Assembly: GCF_030272615.1 (NCBI RefSeq)
Contig: NC_081406.1
Location: 188,998,891 to 189,062,890, forward strand
DNA length: 64,000 nucleotides
Direction of reading: 5' to 3'
From: Cryptomeria japonica
Lineage: Eukaryota > Streptophyta > Pinopsida > Cupressales > Cupressaceae
Program-made: the position numbers and the translations under genes
Shown here: one piece after another, positions 35,190 through 46,829 of the stretch
How the letters are laid out: the number at the start of each line of letters is the position of its first letter
Position numbering within the stretch: the stretch's first letter is position 1
The notes under the pieces: generated by a model
What the model saw: the letters and a program-made list of their open reading frames with translations, nothing else
Databases searched by the model: none
What the model was told of the DNA's origin: nothing

Positions 35190-36387
35190 TGTGTGAGCTT
35201 GAATTTCATCCTTAGAATGTTACCTGCAATAAGTTAGTTTCACAAAATACAATGGAAATTCATACAAGAAATCCAAAATCCACCAATGAAACTACATGAA
35301 ATACATACTAAAATAAAACATTATTTTACCTTCATGGCTTATGTCTCATTGTGTCCTAACTCCACTGTTCCTGGTTGTAGATGGTGTGCTTTCAGACAAT
35401 GCACTATTGGCTTCCAAGATGGCATATGAAGAATGGACTGATAACTTGTAGTTAACTGATAGTATGATATGCAAAGCTACATGATTGTGCTAAAATGATT
35501 ATGCTATATGATTATATTGCTAAAATGATATTTTCTATTTGCTAATTGCTTCAAAAACTCACGAATGCATATGATTAATTGAAAAACTATTTGAAGACTC
35601 TTGAAGTCTCTTGAAGTCTCACCCTCTCTCAATTGAAGCTCTTGATTTTATAGACTTTGAGAGGATAAGATGATGTGGCTCAGATCAATGGTCTTGATCA
35701 GATCTGCAGATTTGAATGGCTATGAGCAAAGGTGAAGGTTGAGAGAAAGGGGGAAGGAGAAGACAAGTGTCACTTATCTCACCTTGACTGGGTTGTTGAT
35801 TGAGGGAATCTAGGGATGGTTGGAGGAAATTTAGGCATGGTAGGACAAGTGGACTCAAGTCCTTCCTAAGATGTAGGGGGTGTTGGAGAGAATATAAGAA
35901 ATGGTTATGAAATGTGTGTACGTACACAATTTCATTAATTTTGGAGGTTGGAAATAAATCATGAATTAATATTTAAGGAATATTAATTTCTTTAGACATA
36001 TGTTTGATGAGTTGGCAAAGGGAAGATGAAGTGGAGATGGAGGGTGAGTTGGAAAAGGGATTAAATAATTTTGAGAATTATTTAATATTTGAGACTATAG
36101 GATAGGAGAATAATTATTAAATATTAGATATTTAATTTCTTTGAGGAGATAATTAAATATTGGATATTTAATTAACTTGGTTAGAGGAATAATCAAATAT
36201 TTAGATATTTAATTAAATAGAGGAATAAGATAGATGAATTAATTAATAAAATATTAATTAATAGAAAGACATGAAAATGAATTAAATAAATTAATCTTTT
36301 CAAATTAACTATTTAATAGATGAATAATTATTAAATAAATATAAAATATTTATTGAATTGATCATAGCCAATTTTTAGGTGTATACA
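35190..36387 (-). repeat. 5' LTR (right) of the Tat element
   Basis: 1198 bp with the same ends. It has 17 extra bases around 35722-35740 relative to the left LTR. In element orientation the promoter for genomic RNA lies here. Confidence 0.93.
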
Positions 36388-36392
36388 AAATA
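36388..36392. repeat. target-site duplication AAATA (right)
   Basis: AAATA immediately follows the terminal CA of the right LTR and matches 18527-18531. Confidence 0.9.
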
Positions 36393-37282
36393 AATAATAA
36401 ATAATTATTTAATTGGGTTAGGAAAATTTTAGGTATCTATAGTTACCATTGAGGACAATGCTTCTTTGAATAGGTGTCATGCTATACCCTTAATGCTAGA
36501 GTGTGTATAGGGTTAGGAATAGTCAAGTAATGGCTACCATAACTCTTAATTAATTCATATTATCATTATTATATTCTTATTTACTTAATTAGGTGTCTAA
36601 GGATTATATATATATATATATTAAGAAGAAAACTATGGATTATCAATTGTCAGTTGTTATCTAGGTAATCTCATATGATATTATAGACATAGTTAGTTAT
36701 ATATATAAGAGATAGCGAGTCTTATTTGATCACCAAATTGAGAAGTGTATTCCCATTGGAGATATTTGAAGGTTTTCTCCATTTAGGTGGCTTGTTATTA
36801 GTACTTAGTTATGATCAAGTATTTATAAAATATTTTATATTATACTCCTCTTTTATGCAAATTATTTAATAAAATAAGGAAACCAATTCTAAAAGTTTCC
36901 CCCTTATGTTTGGTTGCTTATGTTCTCATGGAATTGATTAGAGATATTTGTGACCCACGTCCTAAACTTTGTAGGGATTAAGGTGTCTCAACCTTTGATT
37001 GCTAGCATCAATTGACTATTATTTTCATATTATTTTATTTTATCCTAATCTCATAATTTCATGTGTTGTCATATCATTTTGTGGGTCCTCTTGGTGAGGT
37101 CGCACCCTACATGGAAGGTGGTGTATGATGCAATCCCTATTTTTTAAGAAGTTGGGTTCCAACATTAGAGATCCTAAATTTATGGCTTGACTTATGGCAA
37201 ATGCCATAAGTTTCTATGTTGGTTCTCTGATAGACTATGACAACTTGCCATGATAGTTATGGAAACTATAAGAGTAAACTAT
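36393..37282. other. right part of the older LTR/UTR plus unresolved DNA
   Basis: AT-rich DNA continuing the chromovirus 3' region split by the Tat insertion. It contains a short (TA)n run near 36608-36628. The phrase 'GAGGTCGCACCCTAC' near 37097 looks LTR-like, but no paired end was found. No gene. Confidence 0.45.
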
Positions 37283-38000
37283 TGTAAGAATTGGCTATGA
37301 AGGTAGTCACTCAAGATCTAGAGACCAAATGGATAGAACATAGACAAGATAGAAAGAATGTGACAAGAACAAATTGTATTCCTCTCAATGATGTTATATA
37401 ATAGAATGGATTAGACAAATGTACATAGGATACCCCTTGGTTATATAGCCAAGGTGAGTACAAAGAAGTGAATGAGATAATGACAAGTGTCATTATCTCA
37501 TGACACGATAACACCACAAATGGTGGATCACCCACCAAAAGTGAAAAAGTAAAACCACTATAATCGGATATGATAAAGTAATAGCATCATAAGTCCACCT
37601 AAAGTGGACATGTTTGAACAACCCCTATGTGGTTCTTTAAGTAAGCTTTAGTGATGTGTAATTAGGACCTAGGTGAGATATAACCAAGGTAACATGCACC
37701 TTAATTACATCAACACCCCCCCTTAAGTGAAACTTAGGGAGAATAAAAGTAGAACCTAACAATGCAAGATTTGTGTTTAGTACTAGGAAATGTTAGGTAC
37801 CCATGTACAAATGCAATGCAATCTCTCACAAATGGAGAAAAGGAGAAAAACCTGTGGGACAAAACTCCTCCCCAAAAGAGAGATGAAAACACACATTTCT
37901 CTCAATGATGAGAAGAAAAAACCTCATGTGAGGAAAAATTTTCCCCCATAAGAAAGAAGAGATAGACTAAGTAGCCCCCCTTCAATGTAGAATGTACATC
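37283..38000 (-). mobile_element. copia-B 3' end: LTR plus 3' UTR, minus strand
   Basis: The plus strand 37283-37715 starts TGTAAGAATTGGC and ends ATTACATCAACA, a 433-bp LTR in reverse. It is followed by CCCCCCCTT, the reversed polypurine tract AAGGGGGGG. 37716-38000 matches the 3' UTR at 58985-59192 in opposite orientation ('AAGTTTCACTTAAGG', 'TTTTGGGG', 'GGGGGAAAATTTTTCC'). No pol is found, so the copy is truncated. Confidence 0.75.
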
Positions 38001-38722
38001 AATGATAAATTCTCCAAGTTGGATGTAGAATTTGGTCCATGATCATCAAACAATGTTACACTCCATGAATTGTTACCTTTTTAATTTTGTAAGGGGTGAA
38101 CAATTTTGACGTGGAGCTATGAACCAGTGAGGTCACAAATGGGGGACCTCACCCCCATTTAAATATTCAACAGTAGCATCCCAACAAAGTTTGAACCTTA
38201 ATGACAAGAACAACATCACCACAACTTAACCATCACACCATGCCAACACCAACACTTCATATATTGTTACTAAAAGACAATAGTGGAACTAAATTCTTAT
38301 AATGCCACAAGAAGCAACCTACTCTCCTTACTATGACTTCTAATAGAATAATAGAGAGAGAACTTAGCATGGGAAAAAGGCATTAAGAGATGAAGAGATT
38401 TTGATGGCCACAGATTTATGAATTGTCAATTAACAAAAAGGTAGAAAGGAAGACATCTTCTTTTTCACTGTTGATCTAGCTTATCATTGAGGAAAGCATG
38501 TGTAAATTGATATTGATGTACTTGTTATATTATTTTAGAGATTCGTAAATAAAAGGATAGAAAGAGTTTTTGAGCAAGTGTATTTGGGATAGTCTCAAAA
38601 ATTATCCTATCAACTTAATTTTATTCTGCCACTTATTAATCATTTTAATTTTCTAAATCCTTAACATTTTTTGTTATTTTAAATTTATTTGCTCTAGAAC
38701 TCATGAAACTACGGCAGTAAGT
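38001..38722. other. intergenic DNA, no gene seen
   Basis: No ORF or repeat worth naming. It may include the remainder of the copia-B internal region, too decayed to read. Confidence 0.5.
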
Positions 38723-38911
38723 CTTAAATCACACACACTAAGCAACATATTAAGCCTAGAGAATGATAATCTATTCCGAGTGTTTAACACTTTTAATCGT
38801 AGAAGTGTAAACACACCTTAAGCAACATATTAAGCCTAGAAAATGTTAGTCAACTTTGAGTGTTTAATACTTTCAAGCCTAGAAGTATAAGCTTAGTGTG
38901 TGTGATTTAAG
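38723..38911. mobile_element. foldback/MITE-like element with perfect 20-bp arms
   Basis: Arms CTTAAATCACACACACTAAG (38723-38742) and its exact reverse complement (38892-38911) enclose about 150 bases. The interior and right flank hold three imperfect copies of 'AAGCAACATATTAAGCCTAGA' (38741, 38820, 38938). No coding. It sits about 500 bases upstream of JAZ-B. Confidence 0.65.
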
Positions 38912-39172
38912 CCGTTCAGCTTTAAACGCCACACACTAAGCAACATATTAAGTCTAGAAAATGTCAGTAAATTCTGAATGTTTTACACTTTTATACCTAA
39001 AAATCAAAACTTAATGTATATAATTTAAACTCTCCTTAAAATTAATCACTTTAAATATTCAATCTCAGCAGCACCCGTGATTTTTGGGAGTCTTCTCCAT
39101 AACTTGTGACGCCATTCATTCGTTTTTCCTCCACATACTTTTTCCGCCTAAAATAGTCTAAAGCGGCGCCTT

Positions 39173-39276
39173 CTTTTGCGGTACGTGGGAATCTTGTCAT
39201 TCTACACATGTTAAATTGCTCCTACTTTTGCGGTACGTGGGAATCTTGTCATTCTACACATGTTAAATTGCTCCTA
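39173..39276 (+). promoter_or_regulatory. 52-bp exact tandem duplication in the JAZ-B promoter
   Basis: The 52-bp unit starting CTTTTGCGGTACGTGGGAAT occurs at 39173-39224 and again at 39225-39276 without a mismatch, ending 129 bases before ATG 39405. Each unit has a TACGTGGG core, an ABRE/G-box-like site, and resembles the block near 4411-4440 upstream of JAZ-A. The duplication is directly visible; regulatory function is inferred. Confidence 0.6.
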
Positions 39277-39404
39277 ACAAAGACTATAATTCAACTGTTA
39301 CAGTCCTGCTAGGAATGCGTTAAATACTCGTAGAAAATAAAGCCAATTCATTTGGGTGGTATTTGTTTGCACATATACTATCCAAGTTACTCAACTGAGT
39401 AGAT

Positions 39405-41437
39405 ATGGCTCTTCTTGCAGTTGAGAATGCAAAGAAAAATAATGAAAGCAAAGTGAAGCAAGATTTCAATCCCTTCACCAAATATTTTGAAGTCAAGGAG
39501 AGCTTGATTTCCCTCAAAGATGGGGGAATAACATCAGGTATGATAAGTTATTTGCTTTTACAGTATGAATTACATTAATCACCCATTTCCTTTTCCTTCC
39601 CATAATCCATTGGATCCTGTGAAATCATTCATACTTGTTAGATAAGTTGTTAATTTGAGATTATGTATAGGCAAGGCTAGTTCCTCCTCGTTGATCATGG
39701 CTATGGTAGGCTCTGATCTACCAGTTCAGTTGGGTCACTGTTCCAGCTATGGTAATGGGAGTTTTAGCTCAAAGGATCTGTTTGGTTAACTATCTGGTTT
39801 TGGTTCTTTCATGGATTCCGTTGCAGGATTCCAACACAAAGAGGCCGATGCATATCCAGTATCAAGGTAAGTATTTGATTATGAGTAGAAGTACAAAGTC
39901 GTGTCACATTTTTAGTCAATTTCAAATAATTTAGAAAGAAATAGTTTTGTCTTAAACAATTTAGCCTATTGTACTATTGAGAGAGAAGAAGTCTATGGAG
40001 GGTCACAACGTTTTCCCTTCTATCATTCTCTCACTAGTGCAGTTATTTCATTTTGTCTCTTTCGGAAAGAAGTTTTTCCCATGTAGCTCTCTCCTAAGTT
40101 GGCCTACTGCTGGAGAACTTGTGCTCTTGAAAGAGAGGTCACAGAAGGTAAGGTATGTATGCCTAGTTTGTAGCAAAGTTTGGTGCCTCGTGCAAGGAGT
40201 ATAGGATACTCTCATATTACTATAAGCCATCTATAAATCCATATAGAAAACTCTCATATGCCTCCCCCAAGGAATATAGGGTAGTCCTGGCATATTACTA
40301 TAAGTCATCTATAGATCCATATATAGACCCATCAAATTACTGTAAGCCATCTATAAACCCATATACAAACTGCCCAATAGACTACAAAAGAATTTCTTCT
40401 TTATTTCTTCATTTTCTCAATTACGATAGATTGCTTTTGTTTATACATAGGTTCTTCATCAAGGCCAGGATCCTACTTGCCCGAAGCCATCCATGCATCC
40501 ATCTTTGCTTTCATCTTTCAAATAAGATATTAGAAGAACATCACATGACATGACATATATAATTAATATATTAATTATTCATAACTAAATACAAATCTTT
40601 AAATTTATTTTTGCTAATTCTTACAAATTTCTTTCTTTTTCTTCTAAGCCCGGCTGAATCTACCATTACAGACAAGCAATCTTCTGGGACTGCCCAGATG
40701 ACCATATTCTATAATGGAATGGTTAATATATATGACACTATTCCTTTAGATAAGGTATGCACAACATTATAATGTTTTAAAAACTATGTGTTTTTCTTAC
40801 TGCATTTCATAAATCTGTTTTTGGCATTTAAATTGGATTTCAGGCACAGGCCATTATGTTACTTGCCAGTAGTGGGAATAAATCATTTCCAAAAATGATT
40901 CACAACCAACCCATTCCAAGGGGTCCATGTAAGCATCAAAACTTTTGTTTATTTTCTTTGAAATCTAAATAAATTTAGAAAATTCAAGCTTTCTTAAGTT
41001 CATTTGATTTTTACAAGATCTTGCGAGTACAAAGATCCAACAAGAATTTAAATCTTGGTGGCCACTTCACCAATGAAATGTTTTAACGACAGCACTACAT
41101 ATCCAAAGACTTTGTTTACATAGATCATAATATATCATACACAATTTTTTATTTTTTTTTATGTAACTTAGATATTATTAGTGCTTAAAAAATATTTATT
41201 TTAAAATGGTTATCAGATTTTCCGCTTGTGAGAAAGCATTCTGTACAAAGCTTCCTGGAGAAGCGCAAGAATAGGTATTTATTTTTTCAAAAAGAATGAT
41301 GTATTTTAATTTTAATTTTCTTAATTTTAAAACTATTTTCTGAATTGATAAACAATATTTTATACAGGTGGATTCCCAAAACTCCCTATGCAAAAGAAGA
41401 AAAGCCAAAGCTAAATCTATGCCCCACAGCTTCGTGA
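39405..41437 (+). pseudogene. TIFY/JAZ gene, copy B, with an in-frame stop
   Basis: Six exons by GT-AG sites and continuous phase: 39405-39537, 39671-39866, 40649-40754, 40844-40928, 41217-41274, 41368-41437; total 648 nt, 216 codons. Exon 1 carries an N-terminal JAZ-like stretch ('FNPFTKYFEVKESLISL'). Exon 3 has TIFY ('MTIFYNGMVNIYDTIP'), exon 4 'AQAIMLLA', exon 5 the Jas motif ('RKHSVQSFLEKRKNR'), and exon 6, after a 93-bp Jas intron, 'WIPKTPYAKEE' with intact PY. TAA at 39787-39789 lies in frame in exon 2; CAA to TAA is the simplest cause. Otherwise the gene is intact, so the stop is recent or is avoided by initiation or splicing I cannot see. The degron core is FPLVR, close to LPIAR. Confidence 0.85.
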
Positions 41438-44264
41438 AGACTTAAATTAGTATGATGTATTTGAAAAATGTAAGTAAAATTTTAGAAATACTGTATTATA
41501 TGAAAGAGAATTTTTTTAAGCTTTGCTCAAAGTTATATAAAACTATTATAGTATATGTATTCTGAATAATATGATGATATATTTTTTCATTAATTTTGTA
41601 ATGTTACGAGGTACATGTCTATCCCATTCTATTATCAGCAATGTTACATTGTAATTGTGAAAAAATCTACTATTGAAATAAGATATGAAATGTCACGTAT
41701 TTGTCGCATGAATCTTTAATTTGCATTAAAATAAATCTTATATGAATTTCTTAATATTTAAAAAAAAAATATATAAGGAAATTTAAATTATCATTTTAAT
41801 TAATTTGATAAAATAAATTCTAATGTAAAATATTTGTTAGAAGTCTATTTTCAAATAAGTTTTTGATCCTCTAAATGCATAAAAATTGGAGGTTACAAGG
41901 TTTCTTTTATAAAAAGAATTATTAGTTTTTCTTTATGGTGTATTAAGGATTTAAATATGGCTCTATCTTGAATTCTATAAATTTTATTCTGAATGGGAAT
42001 CACAACATCCTAGTAGTGAGGAAATCTATCCCAAAGATTATGATGAGATAGCAATTTTTAGCATGTAACATTATCCAAGTTTCTAAAGGAGGCTTAAAGA
42101 CTATTTATTTGTATCGAGTAAATCCAATTTTTGTATGTACATCATGATTTAAATATGATTCGTCATTTTATTTCTTAATTGATCTCTATTCTATTTAATC
42201 TAATTTACATTGGTTATATTTTAAAAGTGAGAAGTTTGGTTGACTTAGTTGTATACACTTATTTTTGGGACATATCATCCTTGTTAATCAGGTTTAATAA
42301 AGGTGTATTTTCTAGCTTCTTATTATACATCAATAAAAATCTTATGCTCAAATCTTGCTAGGATGTCATTCTAAGATTCAATTGATTTATATTCCATGGT
42401 TATGTCTAGTATTGTATCTAATGTTTTAATTTTATAAGTATTATAATCATTGATTTATTCAAGTATTAAGTCAAATTTTATACTCACACTAGATCCAAAT
42501 TTAAATTAAATATTTTGTATTATTCCTAATGGTCGTCCTTTAATGCTCCAAGGAACCTAATTTCATCTTTTATTTGATCTTGAAAAAAATTGTTTGATTT
42601 TTTAAAAATTATTCTTAACTTTATTTAGGCATATTATTGTTTCTACAAAATATTTAATATCTTTATAATATTTGGATGTCTATTGGAGAGATTTGACCAC
42701 TTACCTTTCATTTTTTACATGTTTCTTTAGACTTGATATTATAATTCACTTAGGTTATTTCATTTATATTACATCTAGATATTCATTGATTCTAACATAT
42801 TTTAATTCTATTTTTTAATCTAGTTTCTAGCTAAAGGGTTCTCTATGTTTCACACCTTTAGACTTTTATGTTCTTGTGAGATGAAATATTTATATATTTT
42901 GGAGTCTATATCTTTACCACTTTGTATTTTACTTAGATTGAATTTGTTCAGAATTTTATGTTATTGATAGAAAATATAATGTACTTTCTCATTAAATCCT
43001 AGAGACTTTATACTTTTAAAAAAGAAAAGATCATTTAAGAAATTTCTTAAATCTAATATTATTACTCAATCTAATTATTTTAGATATTATTCGTACATGA
43101 TAACCTTTTTGTTGTTCACTTTATCTGAGCTAAGAGAATGTCACACCTAGAAGTGCAATAGAGTTATTGAGTCTTTTAAACATATCTTTAACACTAGTTC
43201 ATCCCTAAACAAAATATAAAATAAAAATTTATTTGATCTAAGAAACATCTAAATTTATGAGCATTATACATATCTCAAATAAACTATGGTAAAACTAAAG
43301 TAAGTTAGATGAAATAGGTCAATCTAATTGAATATTCATATATGAAAAATGGTAAAACTAAAGTAAGTTAGATGAAATAGTTCAAAATAAGTTAAATCTA
43401 ATTGAATATTTATATAAAACCAAGAGTACACGTTAGGAAACTTTTAGTGATTTATTTTTTTATTTTTGCTTGGAAGTTCAACATGCCTTCAAAATTTAAC
43501 TTGTTTGTTTTTTGTGACAATACAATTTGGGTAGCAATTCATATTTTTATTTGAATTTGCATTGCTAATTTGAATTTGTATTTGTATTTGGAAAAATTTC
43601 ATATGCAAAATGAAGGGATGACCATCAACTGTTTAAGATAGCATAATGGAGCACTATTCACTTGTGAAATTGGTGAATTATCGATGTTAGCAATTTCACT
43701 AGGACTAATATCACAAAAGGAGTAGGGAGAACCTCAAATTGACTTTAGCACCCGGTCAATTTTTTTTAGCCCTTGGTTTCATCCAAATCAAGGGATCTTA
43801 AACTCCTCCTTCTCCCTCCCCTATTTTCTCTCCATATTTGCAAAAGCAATTTGTAATTTGTAATTTTAGCAAAGATACTTTAATTATTTTGTAATGTATT
43901 TTGGGAACATAGGCAAAATATTGAAATTGAGAACTTTCTGGTAACTCAAAATTGAGTTTTTCTTTCTTTAGTGATTAACTTTTCACACATGATCCATTGG
44001 ATTCAATTCTACACTAGCATTATAAAGCGTCATTTTTCACTCCAATTGGACTTGCCTACCTACTATAGTTATAAAGTGTCGAATTTGGGGGGAGGGAAGT
44101 CTCTACTATTGAATTAAGGGTGGTATACTATGTGTTATGCCTTGCATGCTTGCACATTTCATTCTATATTTTTTAGTTTAGAACGTTAATTGAGAAAATA
44201 TGGGGATTATTCAAATATCATTGTAATCATGAAGTGAGATAAAGTTCCATTTTGTGGGTTCATC
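41438..44264. other. AT-rich intergenic DNA, no gene seen
   Basis: Very AT-rich with scattered short ORFs without family character (for example 42179-42361). A short local duplication 'ATGGTAAAACTAAAGTAAG' occurs at about 43286 and 43349. Otherwise nothing. Confidence 0.6.
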
Positions 44265-44660
44265 ATGTTATTTTTTTATTTCCATCCTTTTTTAGTCAAA
44301 CTAACTTCAAAGAACTATTTTTCTTGGAAGAAAGGTATAAAGGATCACTACCTTGAGTGGGTTCTATCACCTTATCTCCTTGATCTCATTCTTGAGCTAA
44401 ATGGCAATGAACAAAAAAAGCATGGTTCAACAAATGCCAAGGTCTATGGACCAATATATAATACAATTTTTTAGAATTTTTTACATCACCTAGATAAAAG
44501 TGAGTTCCCTTTCACAACTTAGACCATCATCCAATAGCTATATGAGGACCTTGGATCTTCAAAAAATGGTGATGTTTTCTTGAATAATACTAAGACTGGT
44601 GTTGTCCCATCTTTCATTTACACATCTTGATGGGATAATTAAGTTATTTGGCTAAAATAC
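44265..44660 (+). pseudogene. copia gag N-terminal relic
   Basis: The frame at 44265 gives 'KLTSKNYFSWKKGIKDHYL' and 'EWVLSPYLLD', the N-terminal gag motif of Ty1-copia proteins ('KLTxxNYxxW'). It stops at 44475, after which the text continues with stops ('LYEDLGSSKN'). No LTR or pol was found nearby, although scattered 44700-45400 text may derive from the same element. Confidence 0.55.
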
Positions 44661-46451
44661 ATGATTACTCCATCCCTCTCATATATAATTGCATCTACAA
44701 ATATTATAGTCACTTATTTGAGAGATTTGAATGGTTTGGTGTAGCAGGACATTCATCTTCTTCTAGTTATAGCTATTTGTGTTGATTACGTTGTGAGTCT
44801 TATATTGTAGACTTGGAGGAGTCCACTATTTATGATATTCATATTCCATTTGATGTTAGCTCTGATGGAGTTTCATCTTCATACCCCTGTGTTCCTTCTC
44901 TACATTATCATTTGTCATAATTTGGCATTGGTGTGGAAACATTTAATGAGCAAAATCTGGAGGGATCATCATTAATTTTTGTTTCCTTATATTAATTTTA
45001 GGAATGGATAAATTGCATGCTTCTATGGTTATTCCTAAGGAGAGGAATATTTTTCATTGAGCTTAGATTATCTTCAACATTCATTATCAAGAATCTACCA
45101 TCATCGCAAGACATCCTACACTAGGGCTCGATTACATGATATCACTTATTCTTCTCTCTTTTAAGAAATATTTTTTTCTCACATGTGGTTTTTAATTTCT
45201 CGTCTTTTAGAGAGCATATTCTACCCTCATTTAGGGTGAGAGTTGTTTTACACTAGGTTTTCTCCTCATCTTTATGAGGTACATTGTACTTTGACATTGT
45301 ACATGGTTACCTTATTAGGCTTTGGTTTTAGACCCACTCTTTTTCCTTGCCTAATATATGCTTAAGCAACGATGTTGGTGTATAATCATGATAAGGTGGT
45401 ATTAGCTGGCGACTTGCTTATGTGAACAATTAGTTAGAGAGGTAGGTGGGATATTTATCCTTTATATTCATCTTTATTCCTAATGAAATATATCAATCTT
45501 TTTTTGTTCTTGCAATTTAGTTTCATGTTATTTTTTATTTTTCCAAATTTCTTGGGTAATTTATACAAACCATGTGTAGTCACTAATGATAAAGAAATCT
45601 ATGAGATCTATTTGCTATAAATATGCATATGAATGGATAGAAATGAACATTAAACCATAGTTAAATTGCAAAATGTGAAAAGGCAAAGATAAATAAAAAA
45701 GAATTAATACTCTTATCACTCTTATCACTCAATTTTATGTTGCATGAGAAAAAGTATTAGAGAGAAAATAGAGAAGATTACTTAAATCAAAGGAGGACTA
45801 TACGCATAACCCTCTAGAGAGAATAGCTTTTGATCAAATGTATATTGACCAATTAAACTTCTCTACTAGGATATATAATTGCCTAAAAAAGGCAAATATA
45901 AATATAGTATCGGACCTTTTGAATTACATTTGAGAAGATTTAATGAAAATAAAACATCTTGGGGAACAATCTGTCAAAGAAATCTTGGAATTTATGCGAA
46001 ATATTCAAATTGATTCACTGGGGAATCCGGTTTAGATTTCTAAGAGTTCTATTCAATCTCCCCATTCATTCCCTTCTTCTAAGTTCTTCTGGAATAAATA
46101 TTTCAATTATAGTTGGGGGGCAACACGACATCAGCCTATCGCGAATAAGGGCTTGCTAGAGGTTGATAATAGAGATGAATAGTGAGGTGCCCATAAAAGT
46201 GGACTTTCCTAAGTTGTTCTTGAATTCAAGAGGAAAATATCCCTTTACAAATGAAAATAATAAGGGAACATAAGGGACGATCAACCAAGTAAAAGAGGAG
46301 GAGAAACTTCCAATAATATATTTCCAAAAAATTAAGGGATGAAGAAAATAGGATTGCGATGGAGTTTAAAGGTGGAACTTCAACACCACAACCTCTAATA
46401 TTTTATTTGAATAAAAGAGGGAAAAGTGATGGAGCTCAAATAAAGGGTTGT
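44661..46451. other. intergenic DNA, unresolved
   Basis: No supportable gene. The ORF at 45959-46159 has no family character. Confidence 0.5.
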
Positions 46452-46641
46452 AGCTATTCTAGCTTCAAAACGGTACTTTCGTACGAAGACTTACCTTCGT
46501 GTTATACGAACAGTGGGAAATATAGAAAATAATAGATCTCAACAGAGCTTGGCATAATAGTTGTGTTCATTGTCTCCCACTATCAGTATAACACAAATGT
46601 AACTCGTTGTACAACAATGTGTTTTGGAGCTAGAATAAGCT
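46452..46641. mobile_element. MITE-like element with long imperfect inverted repeats
   Basis: The left arm AGCTATTCTAGCTTCAAAAC matches the reverse complement of the right arm, AGCTTATTCTAGCTCCAAAAC. Looser similarity extends inward to 'GTGTTATAC..A.AGTGGGA' on both sides, so arms may reach about 70 bases of a 190-bp element. Non-coding; target duplication not established. Confidence 0.6.
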
Positions 46642-46829
46642 TCAATTGCACATTGTAATAAATAAAATTTCACTCTAGCGAAAAAATAGTATTTTCACTT
46701 ATTACACTAGGATGAATTAGTGATTTAAACCTATTTTTAAAATGTAGGATTATCCTTTCTAAGGGTTTGATCTTGAAGAAATAGATACAAATAACTAACT
46801 AGAATTCTTAAGAAAAATTACTAAAGATA

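Larger units (their letters stand above)
18532..36387 (-). mobile_element. full-length Tat/Ogre-like Ty3-gypsy retrotransposon
   Basis: A complete 17.9-kb element with two LTRs, a 5-bp duplication (AAATA), PBS next to the right LTR and polypurine tract next to the left LTR, so it runs on the minus strand. Gene order is gag-protease-G-patch, RT, RNase H, a second RNase H, integrase, then a long non-coding 3' region with an antisense plant-mobile-domain ORF. Two RNase H domains, great length, tandem repeats in the UTRs and an extra ORF are known Tat/Ogre traits. LTRs differ by roughly 30-35 substitutions (about 3%, counted by eye) plus one 17-bp indel, so insertion was not recent. Most coding stops are CAA/CAG/CGA turned into stops. 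Confidence 0.93.

Noticed and set aside
39785-39826. 42-nt GT-AG micro-intron that would remove the JAZ-B stop
   Set aside because: Too short for a normal plant intron, and the text it would remove looks like JAZ-type coding sequence; kept only as an alternative in the finding.
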